Shown: positions 1-6,978, counted from the first letter of the stretch. The stretch is DNA of 20,156 nt from an uncultured Phascolarctobacterium sp. (GCA_900547415.1 URGS01000030.1:1-20156), one strand, 5' to 3'. Made by a program: numbers and translations. Notes: generated by a model not told the origin, from the sequence alone.

Positions 1-16
1 ATCGAGTGGCTTTTGA

Positions 17-208
17 GGGTAGCCATTTGTAGCCAAAATCGTCAAGATTTCAGCCTTATTAAATCTTTACGAAGTACTGATACATAAATCGGCAATTTAG
101 CTACATAGGCATTATTCCAAGGATAATGATCAGATAGAAAATCAAGTCATTTTTGGATAAAAACAGGTGAGGTGAATCAACAGTTCGTGGCTACAAGTTG
201 GCTACAAA
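17..208. repeat. Paired GGCTAC(AA) repeats, inverted about a 150-bp core
   Basis: TGGCTACAA occurs twice on the plus strand (188-196 and 199-207, 11-bp period). On the minus strand TGGCTACAA (35-27) is followed by TGGCTAC (25-19), a 10-bp period. A weaker GCTACAT lies at about 102-108. Helically phased direct repeats in two inverted clusters resemble arm-type binding sites of tyrosine integrases next to an att site. They could also be operators of an unknown regulator. No integrase gene is in the window, so the role is inferred. Confidence 0.45.
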
Positions 209-346
209 GTTCATAAAGACTCTTTGTAAAGCGTGGAATGTGTGGAATATTTGTATAAAAAGCGTACTTTTAGTGCGTAAAATCACAAGAAATTAAGGTC
301 CGGCACTCGAAATGGGAATAAAAGCATTCTCGGTCAACTTTTTGAT

Positions 347-371
347 GTCGCACCCTTCGTGGGTGAGTGGA
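347..371 (+). repeat. Solitary CRISPR-like repeat (type I-C family)
   Basis: The first 19 bases, GTCGCACCCTTCGTGGGTG, match from memory the 5' part of common subtype I-C CRISPR repeats, which continue CGTGGATTGAAAT/C. Here the next base is A instead of C, GTGGA follows, and the 3' tail has decayed. The hairpin CACCC(351-355)/GGGTG(361-365) is preserved. No second copy lies within the flanking sequence, so this is not an array. It is best read as a degenerate terminal or orphan repeat. Family assignment is by recall, not by search. Confidence 0.5.
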
Positions 372-397
372 AAATTCCTGAGTAGATTGACATGTTA

Positions 398-425
398 TTG
401 TGAAATAGGAAAAGTCAGCTATGAT
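398..425 (+). promoter_or_regulatory. Possible promoter for the YbjQ-like gene
   Basis: TTGTGA (398-403), a 16-base spacer and TATGAT (420-425) form a moderate sigma-A-like promoter about 70 bases before the gene. An inverted repeat ACATCA/TGATGT (437-442/448-453) sits in the leader. A perfect TTGACA lies at 387-392 but has no -10 at a suitable distance. This is weak evidence. Confidence 0.3.
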
Positions 426-492
426 ATGTCGATATCACATCATTTTATGATGTTTTATTTAAATAATATTTGATTTTTTGGAGGTGCATATT

Positions 493-852
493 ATGGGATT
501 ATTTGGTTTTGGTTCAGAAGAAGAAAGTCCTATGGAATTAAGGGAAAAGAGGGAGCGTGAGGCTCTGGCTCGTAAGTTTGAGAAATTTCCTATATATTTT
601 ACTACCGCAGTTGATTTTGATTATGAAATCATTGACGGCGGTTTATACACTTGGTGCAATTCGGGCGTCTTTGAAGAAGCTCATGATGAAGCCTTGCTGG
701 ATTTAAAGATTGATGCACACGATATTGGTGCAGACGCTTTAATTGATGTAAAGTTGACCATTGCTACAGGTAACGAAGGTACTGTTATGGATGGCACAGG
801 TGATGAGTTCTTTATCGTACACATGACCGGTATTGCAGTTAAACGCAAATAA
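493..852 (+). CDS. YbjQ/UPF0145-like small protein
   Basis: Encodes about 119 residues. I chose ATG 493 because GGAGG (480-484) lies 8 bases upstream; a TTG at 478 precedes that site and is unlikely to be the start. The N-terminus (MGLFGFG) is followed by a charged stretch rich in Glu, Lys and Arg (about residues 8-32). A compact domain then runs from PIYFTTAVDFDYEIIDGG to the end, including an EEAHDEALLDLKIDAHDIGADALIDV segment that I describe only by pattern here. That arrangement (Thr-rich first strand, helix with Ala/Leu, GADA turn, beta strand) resembles YbjQ/DUF74 pentameric proteins of unknown function. There is no signal peptide or membrane segment, so it is probably cytoplasmic. It is a single-gene unit closed by the hairpin at 910-953. 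The gene is secure; the family is a moderate-confidence call. Confidence 0.7.
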   Translation: MGLFGFGSEEESPMELREKREREALARKFEKFPIYFTTAVDFDYEIIDGGLYTWCNSGVFEEAHDEALLDLKIDAHDIGADALIDVKLTIATGNEGTVMDGTGDEFFIVHMTGIAVKRK

Positions 853-909
853 CTCTGAGGTTAACTTGCTTGTTTATGTTTCGAGGTATATAATTGAATA
901 AGCAAAAAG

Positions 910-960
910 CCATCGTTGTCTTTCAGGGAAGCAGCTCTCTAGGATGACGGTGGTATTTGT
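910..960 (+). terminator. Rho-independent terminator after the YbjQ-like gene
   Basis: An 11-bp stem with G-T pairs (910-920 with 943-953) encloses a 22-base loop and is followed by TATTTGTTTTTTG. It lies about 57 bases after the stop codon. The long loop makes it less typical than the hairpin that follows at 973-1008. Confidence 0.55.
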
Positions 961-972
961 TTTTTGTCCGTA

Positions 973-1008
973 AAAAACGGAGCCTAGCTTTCGCTAAGCT
1001 CCGTTTTG
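973..1008. terminator. Bidirectional terminator between convergent genes
   Basis: Perfect-but-one stem: ACGGAGC then TAGC (977-988) pairs with GCTA then GCTCCGT (993-1004) around a TTTC loop, with one C-A mismatch. It is flanked by A-runs on the left and T-runs on the right, so it can end transcription both from the YbjQ-like gene and from mrp, whose stop codon is 10 bases away. Confidence 0.85.
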
Positions 1009-1016
1009 CTTTTGTA

Positions 1017-1868
1017 CTACTCTTTAAAGGCTGTTTCCAAATAGTCGCAGCATTCTTCGATTTGTTCAATTTTCAGCTCTTCCATTTTGCCTGCGTCAGC
1101 TGCAGCTGCAATGGATGGGTCAATGGGCAGACGTGCCAAAATTTTCAGGCCGTAGGCATCAGCAGTTTCCTGCAGGTGGCTGGGGCCAAAGATTTCATAA
1201 TCCTTGCCATTGTCAGGGCAGTGGAAGTAGGAGTAGTTTTCTACAAGGCCCAGAATGGGAACATTCATCATCTTAGCCATGTTTACAGCCTTAGCTACAA
1301 TCATGGAAACCAGCTCCTGAGGAGAGGTTACGACAATGATACCGTCTACGGGCAGGGATTGGAATACGGTCAGGGGAACGTCGCCGGTTCCAGGAGGCAT
1401 ATCTACAAACATATACTCAATGTCAGTCCAGATTACGTCACTCCAGAATTGCTTTACCATGCCTGCAATGAGAGGACCACGCCATACAACGGGGTCAGCT
1501 TCATTTTTCAGGAACATGTTGGCAGAGATAACCTCGATACCGCTTTTGCTGAATTGAGGCATGATGCCAATTTCGCTGGCCTTAGCCTTACCGCTGATGC
1601 CCAGGGTGCGTGCCATGGATGGACCAGTAATATCTGCATCAAGGACAGCACTTTGTTTGCCGCGGCGCTGCATTGCAGATGCCATAAGACCTGTTACCAG
1701 GGATTTTCCTACGCCGCCTTTGCCGCTGACGATGGCAATTACTTTTTTTACAGTGCTCATATCATTGAGCTTTACAGAAAAATCTGTAGGAGCCTGATGT
1801 GCATGCTCACAACCTTCGCAGCTGCTGCGGCCGCAGGAGGTGTCGTTGCATTTTTTTTCTTCTGTCAT
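1017..1868 (-). CDS. mrp: Mrp/NBP35-family Fe-S carrier ATPase
   Basis: A P-loop ATPase of the Mrp/ApbC/NBP35 family, which binds and delivers iron-sulfur clusters in the cytoplasm. The 283 residues show the deviant Walker A GKGGVGKS (49-56), a DADITGPS block (about 77-84) and DMPPGTGD (156-163). The N-terminus carries four cysteines (C7, C12, C17, C20), reminiscent of the N-terminal cluster site in NBP35 forms. The usual CPxC near the C-terminus, which holds the bridging cluster at the dimer interface, reads C217-P-D-N220, so only its first cysteine is present; C273 and C274 lie further on. The start is supported by AGGTG about 7 bases upstream. It is transcribed alone from the promoter at 1931-1960 and ends at the bidirectional hairpin. 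Family call is firm; which cysteines hold the cluster is open. Confidence 0.93.
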   Translation of the reverse strand: MTEEKKCNDTSCGRSSCEGCEHAHQAPTDFSVKLNDMSTVKKVIAIVSGKGGVGKSLVTGLMASAMQRRGKQSAVLDADITGPSMARTLGISGKAKASEIGIMPQFSKSGIEVISANMFLKNEADPVVWRGPLIAGMVKQFWSDVIWTDIEYMFVDMPPGTGDVPLTVFQSLPVDGIIVVTSPQELVSMIVAKAVNMAKMMNVPILGLVENYSYFHCPDNGKDYEIFGPSHLQETADAYGLKILARLPIDPSIAAAADAGKMEELKIEQIEECCDYLETAFKE

Positions 1869-1893
1869 GTTATCACCTAATTAGTCGTATTGT

Positions 1894-1921
1894 GGCTTGG
1901 CCGTAGGGTGGAGCCAAGGCC
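1894..1921 (-). promoter_or_regulatory. Hairpin in the mrp leader
   Basis: GGCTTGGC (1894-1901) can pair with GCCAAGGCC (1913-1921), with one bulged base, around an 11-base loop. It lies between the mrp promoter and the mrp ribosome site. It may be only mRNA structure; no known riboswitch is recognised. Confidence 0.35.
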
Positions 1922-1930
1922 TACCATAAT

Positions 1931-1960
1931 ATTATAGCATAAATGTGCAGGCAGGCTCAA
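1931..1960 (-). promoter_or_regulatory. mrp promoter
   Basis: On the minus strand TTGAGC (1960-1955), an 18-base spacer and a perfect TATAAT (1936-1931) precede mrp by about 60 bases. Confidence 0.65.
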
Positions 1961-1966
1961 ATTTTT

Positions 1967-1978
1967 TGACATATGTCA
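1967..1978. promoter_or_regulatory. Perfect 12-bp palindrome upstream of the mrp promoter
   Basis: TGACATATGTCA is self-complementary and lies six bases upstream of the mrp -35 box, around position -43 to -54 relative to the expected start. That placement fits a dimeric activator or repressor site. The regulator is not identifiable from the sequence. Confidence 0.4.
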
Positions 1979-2090
1979 TTTTCTGCTGGTTTTATCTATT
2001 TAAGAATAGTATATTCTAAGCTGTTTTTTGTAATATCTTTGGAGTATTTAGTAGGGTCTATTTTTGGAGATGCTCGGAACAGCAAGCCAT

Positions 2091-2129
2091 AAAAATACCC
2101 TCCTTACTGGTTGGTCCAGTAAAGAGGGT
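2091..2129 (-). terminator. Terminator of the first brnQ
   Basis: A 13-bp stem with one mismatch (2097-2110 with 2116-2129), loop TTGGT, followed on the minus strand by ATTTTTAT. It lies about 24 bases after the stop of the 2153-3478 gene. Confidence 0.85.
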
Positions 2130-2152
2130 GAAAGCTTTTAATGTTTAGCCGC

Positions 2153-3478
2153 TTATTTGCTGCCGCAAACAGCTTTTAAGATGTAACCCAGTACGATACC
2201 GCCAAAGCAGGGCAGTACCCAGCCAAAGCCGATTTCGTAGAGAGGAACAACCTTAGCCAGGATGGTGTTAACGGCACCAGTATCAATACCTGCAGCGCGG
2301 AGACCATCAAAAATAGAGAAGATGGTGGTCAGGATCATGGTGCTGCGGAAGATGTATTTGTCACCATGGAAAATGTTCTTGCCAACGTTCAGCAGAACCA
2401 TTGCGATGGTGATGGGATACAGAATGCAGAGAACGGGGATGGAGAATTGGATGATGTTGCTCAAACCAACGTTGGAGATAGCAAAGCTAAATACGCAGAT
2501 GCTGGTAACGAAGGTTTTGTAGGATACCTTGCCACCGGTGAGCTTTTCAAAGTAAGAGGAAATTGCAGTGGTCAGACCAATGCTGGTGGTGATGCAGGCA
2601 AAGAAGATAATGGTTGCCAAAACTATCTTGCCAAAGCCGCCAAAGTAATGAGCGGAGATGATGTTGAGCATTTGACCGCCGTTGGTAGCTTCTCTGATGA
2701 TGGAAGTGCTGGTTGCACCAGTGTAGGACAGCGCGGTGTAGATTGCGCCCAGGCAGCCTGCAGCAATGAAGCCTGCCTTTATGCAGAGGCTGGTGAGCTC
2801 TTTTTGGTCGGTTACGCCTTTGCCTTCAATTGCTTTGATAGCAGCTGCGCCAAAGAGCAGGGATGCCAGAAGGTCCATGGTGTTGTAGCCTTCTACAAAG
2901 CCTTTAAAGAAGGGAGCGGTAGCATATTCGCCAGTAGGTGCTTCTGCAGGGCCAACGGGGCTGAATACAGCTGCACAGATGAGTACCGCCAAGCTGCCCA
3001 GCAGGATAGGAGTCATAACCTTACCAATGTTGTCCACAATCTTGGAGGGATTGATGGACATGAAGTAGGTCAGAGCAAAGAAGAACAGAGAGTACGCAGC
3101 TAAGCCCATATCCTGATAGGAGGTAGGCAGCAGGAACATGATGCCTGTGTCATAGGAGGTTGCTGCAGTACGGGGAATTGCAAAGAGAGGACCAATGGTC
3201 AAGGCGCAGAGCAGGGTTACTGCACGGGCATAGGTAGGATGTACGGGCATTGCCATTCCGTCAGGGTCTTCGTGACGATTGATGGCCATTGCCAAAACGC
3301 CAAGCAGTGGGAAGCCTACGCCGGTAATGCAGAAGGCAAGGGTTGCCATAACAAGGTTTTCACCAGCCATTTGGCCAAGAATAGGCGGGAAAATAAGATT
3401 GCCCGCACCAAAGAAGAATGAAAAAAGCATTAGGCCGATAGGCAATACTAAGGATGCGTTACTTTTTGATGAGTGCAT
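2153..3478 (-). CDS. brnQ: BrnQ-type branched-chain amino acid carrier (copy 1)
   Basis: An inner-membrane carrier of the LIVCS family, which imports leucine, isoleucine and valine by coupling to Na+ or H+. The 441 residues match the family length. The N-terminal signature is clear: MLFSFFFGAGNLIFPPILG (about residues 17-35), the conserved first-helix motif. About twelve hydrophobic segments follow, along with FVEGYNTMDLLASLLFGAAA (about 193-212), another family hallmark. The start has AAGGAGAC a few bases upstream. It has its own promoter (3535-3563) and terminator (2091-2129), so it is a separate unit from the adjacent paralogue at 3626-4948, with which it is collinear over the full length. 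Substrate preference among Leu, Ile and Val cannot be told from sequence. Confidence 0.94.
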   Translation of the reverse strand: MHSSKSNASLVLPIGLMLFSFFFGAGNLIFPPILGQMAGENLVMATLAFCITGVGFPLLGVLAMAINRHEDPDGMAMPVHPTYARAVTLLCALTIGPLFAIPRTAATSYDTGIMFLLPTSYQDMGLAAYSLFFFALTYFMSINPSKIVDNIGKVMTPILLGSLAVLICAAVFSPVGPAEAPTGEYATAPFFKGFVEGYNTMDLLASLLFGAAAIKAIEGKGVTDQKELTSLCIKAGFIAAGCLGAIYTALSYTGATSTSIIREATNGGQMLNIISAHYFGGFGKIVLATIIFFACITTSIGLTTAISSYFEKLTGGKVSYKTFVTSICVFSFAISNVGLSNIIQFSIPVLCILYPITIAMVLLNVGKNIFHGDKYIFRSTMILTTIFSIFDGLRAAGIDTGAVNTILAKVVPLYEIGFGWVLPCFGGIVLGYILKAVCGSK

Positions 3479-3534
3479 GATAGTCTCCTTTAATTATGAT
3501 TTTTGTTGTAAAAAATGTTTTATGTATACAAAGT

Positions 3535-3563
3535 ATTATACGAAATTTTCTGATATATTGCAA
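3535..3563 (-). promoter_or_regulatory. Promoter of brnQ copy 1
   Basis: On the minus strand TTGCAA (3563-3558), a 17-base spacer and perfect TATAAT (3540-3535), about 55 bases before the start codon. Confidence 0.75.
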
Positions 3564-3586
3564 TTGCTTGGATAAATTTATTTTAT

Positions 3587-3623
3587 AAAAATACCTGTGT
3601 CCTTTTAGAGAACACAGGTATTT
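3587..3623 (-). terminator. Terminator of the second brnQ
   Basis: A 12-bp stem (AAATACCTGTGT 3589-3600 with ACACAGGTATTT 3612-3623) and 11-base loop, then a T-rich run on the minus strand. It starts within 3 bases of the stop codon of the 3626-4948 gene and separates the two brnQ units. Confidence 0.85.
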
Positions 3624-3625
3624 GT

Positions 3626-4948
3626 TTATTTGCTTGTTAAAGCTTTCCAGACAAAGCCTACAAGGATGCCGGCGATACAGGGAGCAACCCAGCCGAAGCC
3701 AATGCTATACAGAGGAATATATTGTGAAAGCATAGTATTCAGTCCTTCACTAGTCAGGCCAAGGGTACGCAGGCTGTCGATAATAGCAAAGATGGTAGTA
3801 AATGTCATTGCCGGACGGTAGATTTTGGGATCACGTTTGAAGATGCCGTTACCCAGATTAAGCAGCACCAGAACGATGGTGATGGGGTAGAGCATGCAGA
3901 GTACGGGAATGGAAATTTTGATAATATTGCTCAGGCCAACATTGGAAACTACGAAGCTGAATGCGCAGATTGCTGCGACATAGCGTTCGTATTGGATTTT
4001 TTCCTTGAATACGATGTTGAAGTAGCCTGATACGGAGCTGGTTACGCCAATACTGGTGGTAAGGCAGGCGAAGAAGATGATCAGTGCCAGAATGATTTTA
4101 CCACCCCAGCTCATATAATGAATGGTAATGAGGTTTAAAAGCTGACCGCCATTTTCCATCATACCAAAAAGTGCAACGCTAGTAGCGCCCATGTAGGTCA
4201 GGGCACCGTAGATAACCATTAGGAAGGATGCGGCGATGATGCCGGAATAAATGCAGACCTTAGTAAGAATTTTGTGGTCCAGAATACCTCTGCCTTCTAT
4301 AGCGTTGATGGCAGCTGCGCCAAAGAGCAGGGATGCCAAAAGGTCCATGGTGTTGTAGCCTTCTACAAAGCCCTTGAAGAAGGGGATGGTTGCAAATTCG
4401 CCAACAGAAGGCTGAATTTCGCCCATGGGTTTGAAGATAACGCAGGCAATGAGGATTGCCAGACAGGTAAGCAGCATAGGTGTGAGAACCTTGCCGATAT
4501 GGTCCAAAAGCTTGGACGGATTTACGGACAACACATAGGTTAACACAAAGAATAAGAAGGAATAAACTGCAAGGGCAATGCTTTCGTAGCCGGCAGGGAT
4601 AAAGGCCAGTATGCCGGTATCAAAGGAAACCGCTGCAGTACGGGGAATTGCAAAGAAGGGACCGATTGTTAAGGAGCAGATGATGATAACTGCTTTAGCA
4701 TAGTAGGGATGCACCGGATTCGCCATGCTTTCCGGGTTGTCGCTTCTGTTGAGCGCCATGGCGATTACACCTGTAAGCGGCAGACCAACGCCGCTGATGC
4801 AGAAACCGATGATTGCAGGCAGCATGCTGTCACCTGCGTTTTGACCTAAGATTGGCGGGAAGATAAAGTTACCTGCGCCAAAGAAAAATGAAAACAACAT
4901 AAGACTTACGGGGATAATTAAGGACATAGACATTTTATTGGGTGACAT
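3626..4948 (-). CDS. brnQ: BrnQ-type branched-chain amino acid carrier (copy 2)
   Basis: A second LIVCS-family carrier of 440 residues, collinear with copy 1 across its whole length. It has the same first-helix motif (LMLFSFFFGAGNFIFPPILG, about residues 16-35) and the same FVEGYNTMDLLASLLFGAAA block. Differences cluster in the connecting loops and the ends, which suggests an older tandem duplication with divergence rather than a fresh copy. Around the shared block the DNA is also nearly identical in the two genes. The ribosome site is GAGGAG about 9 bases before the ATG. It lies between its own terminator and that of tyrS, so it is probably transcribed alone, although I see no clear consensus promoter in the 74 bases upstream. 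Specificity relative to copy 1 is unknown. Confidence 0.94.
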   Translation of the reverse strand: MSPNKMSMSLIIPVSLMLFSFFFGAGNFIFPPILGQNAGDSMLPAIIGFCISGVGLPLTGVIAMALNRSDNPESMANPVHPYYAKAVIIICSLTIGPFFAIPRTAAVSFDTGILAFIPAGYESIALAVYSFLFFVLTYVLSVNPSKLLDHIGKVLTPMLLTCLAILIACVIFKPMGEIQPSVGEFATIPFFKGFVEGYNTMDLLASLLFGAAAINAIEGRGILDHKILTKVCIYSGIIAASFLMVIYGALTYMGATSVALFGMMENGGQLLNLITIHYMSWGGKIILALIIFFACLTTSIGVTSSVSGYFNIVFKEKIQYERYVAAICAFSFVVSNVGLSNIIKISIPVLCMLYPITIVLVLLNLGNGIFKRDPKIYRPAMTFTTIFAIIDSLRTLGLTSEGLNTMLSQYIPLYSIGFGWVAPCIAGILVGFVWKALTSK

Positions 4949-5017
4949 TGGGATTTTTCTCCTCTTCTCTATATTTATGTAGACACCTAAAAAATATTTA
5001 CGTTCTGTGAAATGATA

Positions 5018-5053
5018 AAAAGAAAACTTCTGCTGTTGTTCAGCAGAAGTTTT
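5018..5053 (-). terminator. Terminator of tyrS
   Basis: A perfect 13-bp stem (AAAACTTCTGCTG 5023-5035 with CAGCAGAAGTTTT 5041-5053) with a TTGTT loop, followed on the minus strand by CTTTTTATC. It lies 38 bases after the tyrS stop. Confidence 0.88.
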
Positions 5054-5090
5054 CAGAGCATAACTAGTTTAAGAACTACTTAAGGACAAA

Positions 5091-6311
5091 TCATTTAACT
5101 ACTAAACGGAAATATTTTTTCTTTCCCTTACGGATTAACAGACTTTTTTCTTCGTCGAACATATCCTCAGCCAGAACAGCTTCAGGATCGCTCAGAACGG
5201 TTTCTTTTACGGTAAGACCACCTTGGGTAATCATTTGACGAGCTTCGCGTTTGCTGCTGAAGACCTTTGCAGCAGTCAACACGTCAATAACCTTTGCGGT
5301 CATATCGGAGGGAGTAATTTCAACTGTAGGAACATTGCTTAAATCAGCGCCGCCGCCAAAGAGAGCTTCTGCAGCTTGTTGAGCCTTGATAGCTTCTTCT
5401 TCGCCGTGGATAAGCTTGGTAACCTCGAATGCCAGAACCTTTTTAGCTTCATTAATAGCAGCATCTTTCAGTGCAGACAGACGACGAACTTCGTCCATAG
5501 GCAGGAAGGTCAGCAGGCACAGGCAGTTTTCAACGTCGCTGTCGTCAACATTGCGCCAGTATTGGTAGAAATCGTAGGGAGAGGTTTTCTCCGGATCCAG
5601 CCACAGAGCGCCTTTTTCGGTTTTACCCATTTTACGGCCGTCGCTAGTGGTAAGCAGCTTGCAGGTCATGCAGTAAGCAGGCTTTTGCTCTTTACGACGA
5701 ATCAGTTCAACGCCAGCCAGCATATTGGACCATTGGTCGTCACCGCCAAGCTCCATAATGCAGTTGTAGTCGTTGTTCAGCTTCCAGAAGTCGTAGCTTT
5801 GCATAATCATATAGTTGAACTCGAAGAAGGTCAGACCTTTCTCCCAGCGTTTTTTGAAGCATTCTGCAGTCAGCATACGGTTAACGGAGAAGTGTACGCC
5901 AACCTCGCGCAGCAGCTGTACATAGTTCAGGTCCAGCAGCCAGTCAGCATTGTTAACGATGATTGCCTTGCCTTCGCTGAAGTCGATGAAACGGCTCATT
6001 TGTTTTTTGAAGCAGGCAATGTTGTGAGCAATGAACTCAGGAGTGAGCATTTTGCGCATTTCGTCCTTGCCGCTGGGGTCACCGACCATACCGGTGCCGC
6101 CGCCCAACAGTACGATGGGGCGATGACCTGCTTTTTGCATATGTGCCATGAGCATCAGGGCAATGAAGTGTCCTACATGCAGACTGTCAGCGGTGGGGTC
6201 AAAGCCAATATAGAAGGTAATTTTTTCCTTTTCTAATAATTCTCTGATTTCTGCTTCGTGGGACATTTGCTTTACGAAGCCGCGTTCTTGCAGTACGTCA
6301 AAAACAGACAT
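5091..6311 (-). CDS. tyrS: Tyrosyl-tRNA synthetase
   Basis: A class I aminoacyl-tRNA synthetase that charges tRNA-Tyr with tyrosine in the cytoplasm. The 406 residues show the HIGH-type motif HVGH (45-48) within a Rossmann fold that begins FYIGFDPTADSLHVGH. The KMSKS-type motif is KMGKT at about 227-231, and an S4-like RNA-binding domain occupies roughly the last 65 residues (SKREARQMITQGGLTV region). The start has TAAGGAGG 11 bases upstream. The promoter is at 6373-6401 and the terminator at 5018-5053. Many Firmicutes tyrS genes are controlled by a T-box leader, but the roughly 60-base leader here is too short for one and I see no AGGGTGG specifier element, so control is likely different. 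The paralogue TyrZ could be meant by some annotators; the enzyme call is firm. Confidence 0.96.
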   Translation of the reverse strand: MSVFDVLQERGFVKQMSHEAEIRELLEKEKITFYIGFDPTADSLHVGHFIALMLMAHMQKAGHRPIVLLGGGTGMVGDPSGKDEMRKMLTPEFIAHNIACFKKQMSRFIDFSEGKAIIVNNADWLLDLNYVQLLREVGVHFSVNRMLTAECFKKRWEKGLTFFEFNYMIMQSYDFWKLNNDYNCIMELGGDDQWSNMLAGVELIRRKEQKPAYCMTCKLLTTSDGRKMGKTEKGALWLDPEKTSPYDFYQYWRNVDDSDVENCLCLLTFLPMDEVRRLSALKDAAINEAKKVLAFEVTKLIHGEEEAIKAQQAAEALFGGGADLSNVPTVEITPSDMTAKVIDVLTAAKVFSSKREARQMITQGGLTVKETVLSDPEAVLAEDMFDEEKSLLIRKGKKKYFRLVVK

Positions 6312-6339
6312 TTAATTAATAACCTCCTTAAATATTTAA

Positions 6340-6354
6340 GCCTGACAAGCAGGC
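6340..6354 (-). promoter_or_regulatory. Short hairpin in the tyrS leader
   Basis: GCCTG and CAGGC pair around an ACAAG loop, between the tyrS promoter and its ribosome site. There is no U-tract, so it is not a terminator. It may simply stabilise the leader. Confidence 0.35.
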
Positions 6355-6372
6355 GTATAGTCATAATAAATG

Positions 6373-6401
6373 ATTATACACTATTCGGAAAATTTTAGCA
6401 A
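6373..6401 (-). promoter_or_regulatory. tyrS promoter
   Basis: On the minus strand TTGCTA (6401-6396), a 17-base spacer and perfect TATAAT (6378-6373), about 62 bases before the tyrS start. Confidence 0.75.
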
Positions 6402-6410
6402 TGAATATAA

Positions 6411-6448
6411 AGAAAATAAAGCACAGAGCTGTAACGGTGCTCTGTGCT
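6411..6448 (-). terminator. Terminator of mscL
   Basis: A perfect 10-bp stem (AGCACAGAGC 6420-6429 with GCTCTGTGCT 6439-6448), 9-base loop, then a T-rich run on the minus strand (TTTATTTTC). It lies 38 bases after the mscL stop. Confidence 0.85.
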
Positions 6449-6486
6449 GAAAAACTAATGTCCACGCTAGGGCTGTTTTTGTAAAA

Positions 6487-6915
6487 TTAGTCCAGTTGAG
6501 ATGTACAATGAGGACAGCGAGTTGCTTCATCATCAATAACGGACTTGCAGTAAGGGCAACGGCGTGGGTCCGGTTTGGGAGCTTCTGCAGGTTTAAGCTT
6601 GTTAATCTGCTGAATCATGATGAAAACAATTATTGCTAGAATAAGAAAATCAAGGACAGTATTGATGAATTTGCCATAGGCCAAAACGGGAGCACCTGCT
6701 TTTTTTGCCAGCTCCAGGGTTGCATATTCCTTGCCGTTAAGGCTGATGAAAAGGTCAGTGAAGTCAACCTTGCCCATAGCCATGCCAATGGGAGGCATAA
6801 CAACATCGTTGACAAGGGAGCTGACAATTTTGCCAAAGGCACCGCCAATAATAACACCGACAGCCATATCTATCACATTACCACGCATGGCAAATTTTTT
6901 AAATTCCTTAAACAT
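6487..6915 (-). CDS. mscL: Large-conductance mechanosensitive channel MscL with zinc ribbon
   Basis: A pentameric inner-membrane channel that opens under membrane tension and releases solutes on osmotic downshock. From the ATG at 6915 it has 142 residues. An ATG six bases upstream directly abuts the GGAGG ribosome site and is too close to it, so I chose the second. The family N-terminus FKEFAMRGNVIDMAVGVIIG is recognisable in slightly altered form at residues 2-23, with TM1 at about 14-45 and TM2 at about 82-105 (FINTVLDFLILAIIVFIM). Where the usual cytoplasmic helix sits, the chain instead carries a Pro-rich linker and a four-cysteine ribbon (C120, C123, C134, C137; CPYC and CPHC). Similar MscL tails occur in some bacteria; the ribbon presumably binds zinc, but its effect on gating is not known to me. 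It is a monocistronic unit ending at the hairpin at 6411-6448. Confidence 0.94.
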   Translation of the reverse strand: MFKEFKKFAMRGNVIDMAVGVIIGGAFGKIVSSLVNDVVMPPIGMAMGKVDFTDLFISLNGKEYATLELAKKAGAPVLAYGKFINTVLDFLILAIIVFIMIQQINKLKPAEAPKPDPRRCPYCKSVIDDEATRCPHCTSQLD

Positions 6916-6978
6916 AAACATCCTCCGTAAAATAGCGTTACAAGATACATTCTATTTAATTGTGAAAAATCCTGCTGC

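Larger units (their letters stand above)
1..492. other. Gene-poor left edge with repeats
   Basis: No convincing coding region is visible here. Frame +1 is open from base 1 to a stop near base 87 and could be the 3' tail of a gene that starts outside the window, but the peptide is not recognisable. The stretch is AT-rich and holds clustered GGCTACAA-type repeats (17-208), a solitary CRISPR-like repeat (347-371) and the upstream region of the gene at 493. It could be the junction of a former mobile element or CRISPR locus lying to the left; that is inference. Confidence 0.5.

Noticed and set aside
347..371. A CRISPR array
   Set aside because: Only one repeat copy is visible; there are no regularly spaced repeats or spacers in the window.
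387..392. Perfect TTGACA as the -35 of the YbjQ-like gene
   Set aside because: No -10 box lies 15-19 bases downstream; the nearest TATGAT is 27 bases away.
957..1880. A 307-residue plus-strand open frame opposite the Mrp gene
   Set aside because: It is the antisense shadow of mrp: it begins within the terminator region, has no ribosome site or family signature, and the minus strand shows clear P-loop motifs.
5376..6236. A 286-residue plus-strand open frame opposite tyrS
   Set aside because: It is antisense to the conserved catalytic core of TyrS and has no start signal or family resemblance.
6312..6400. T-box riboswitch upstream of tyrS
   Set aside because: The leader from the mapped-looking promoter is only about 60 bases, has no AGGGTGG element and no terminator/antiterminator pair.
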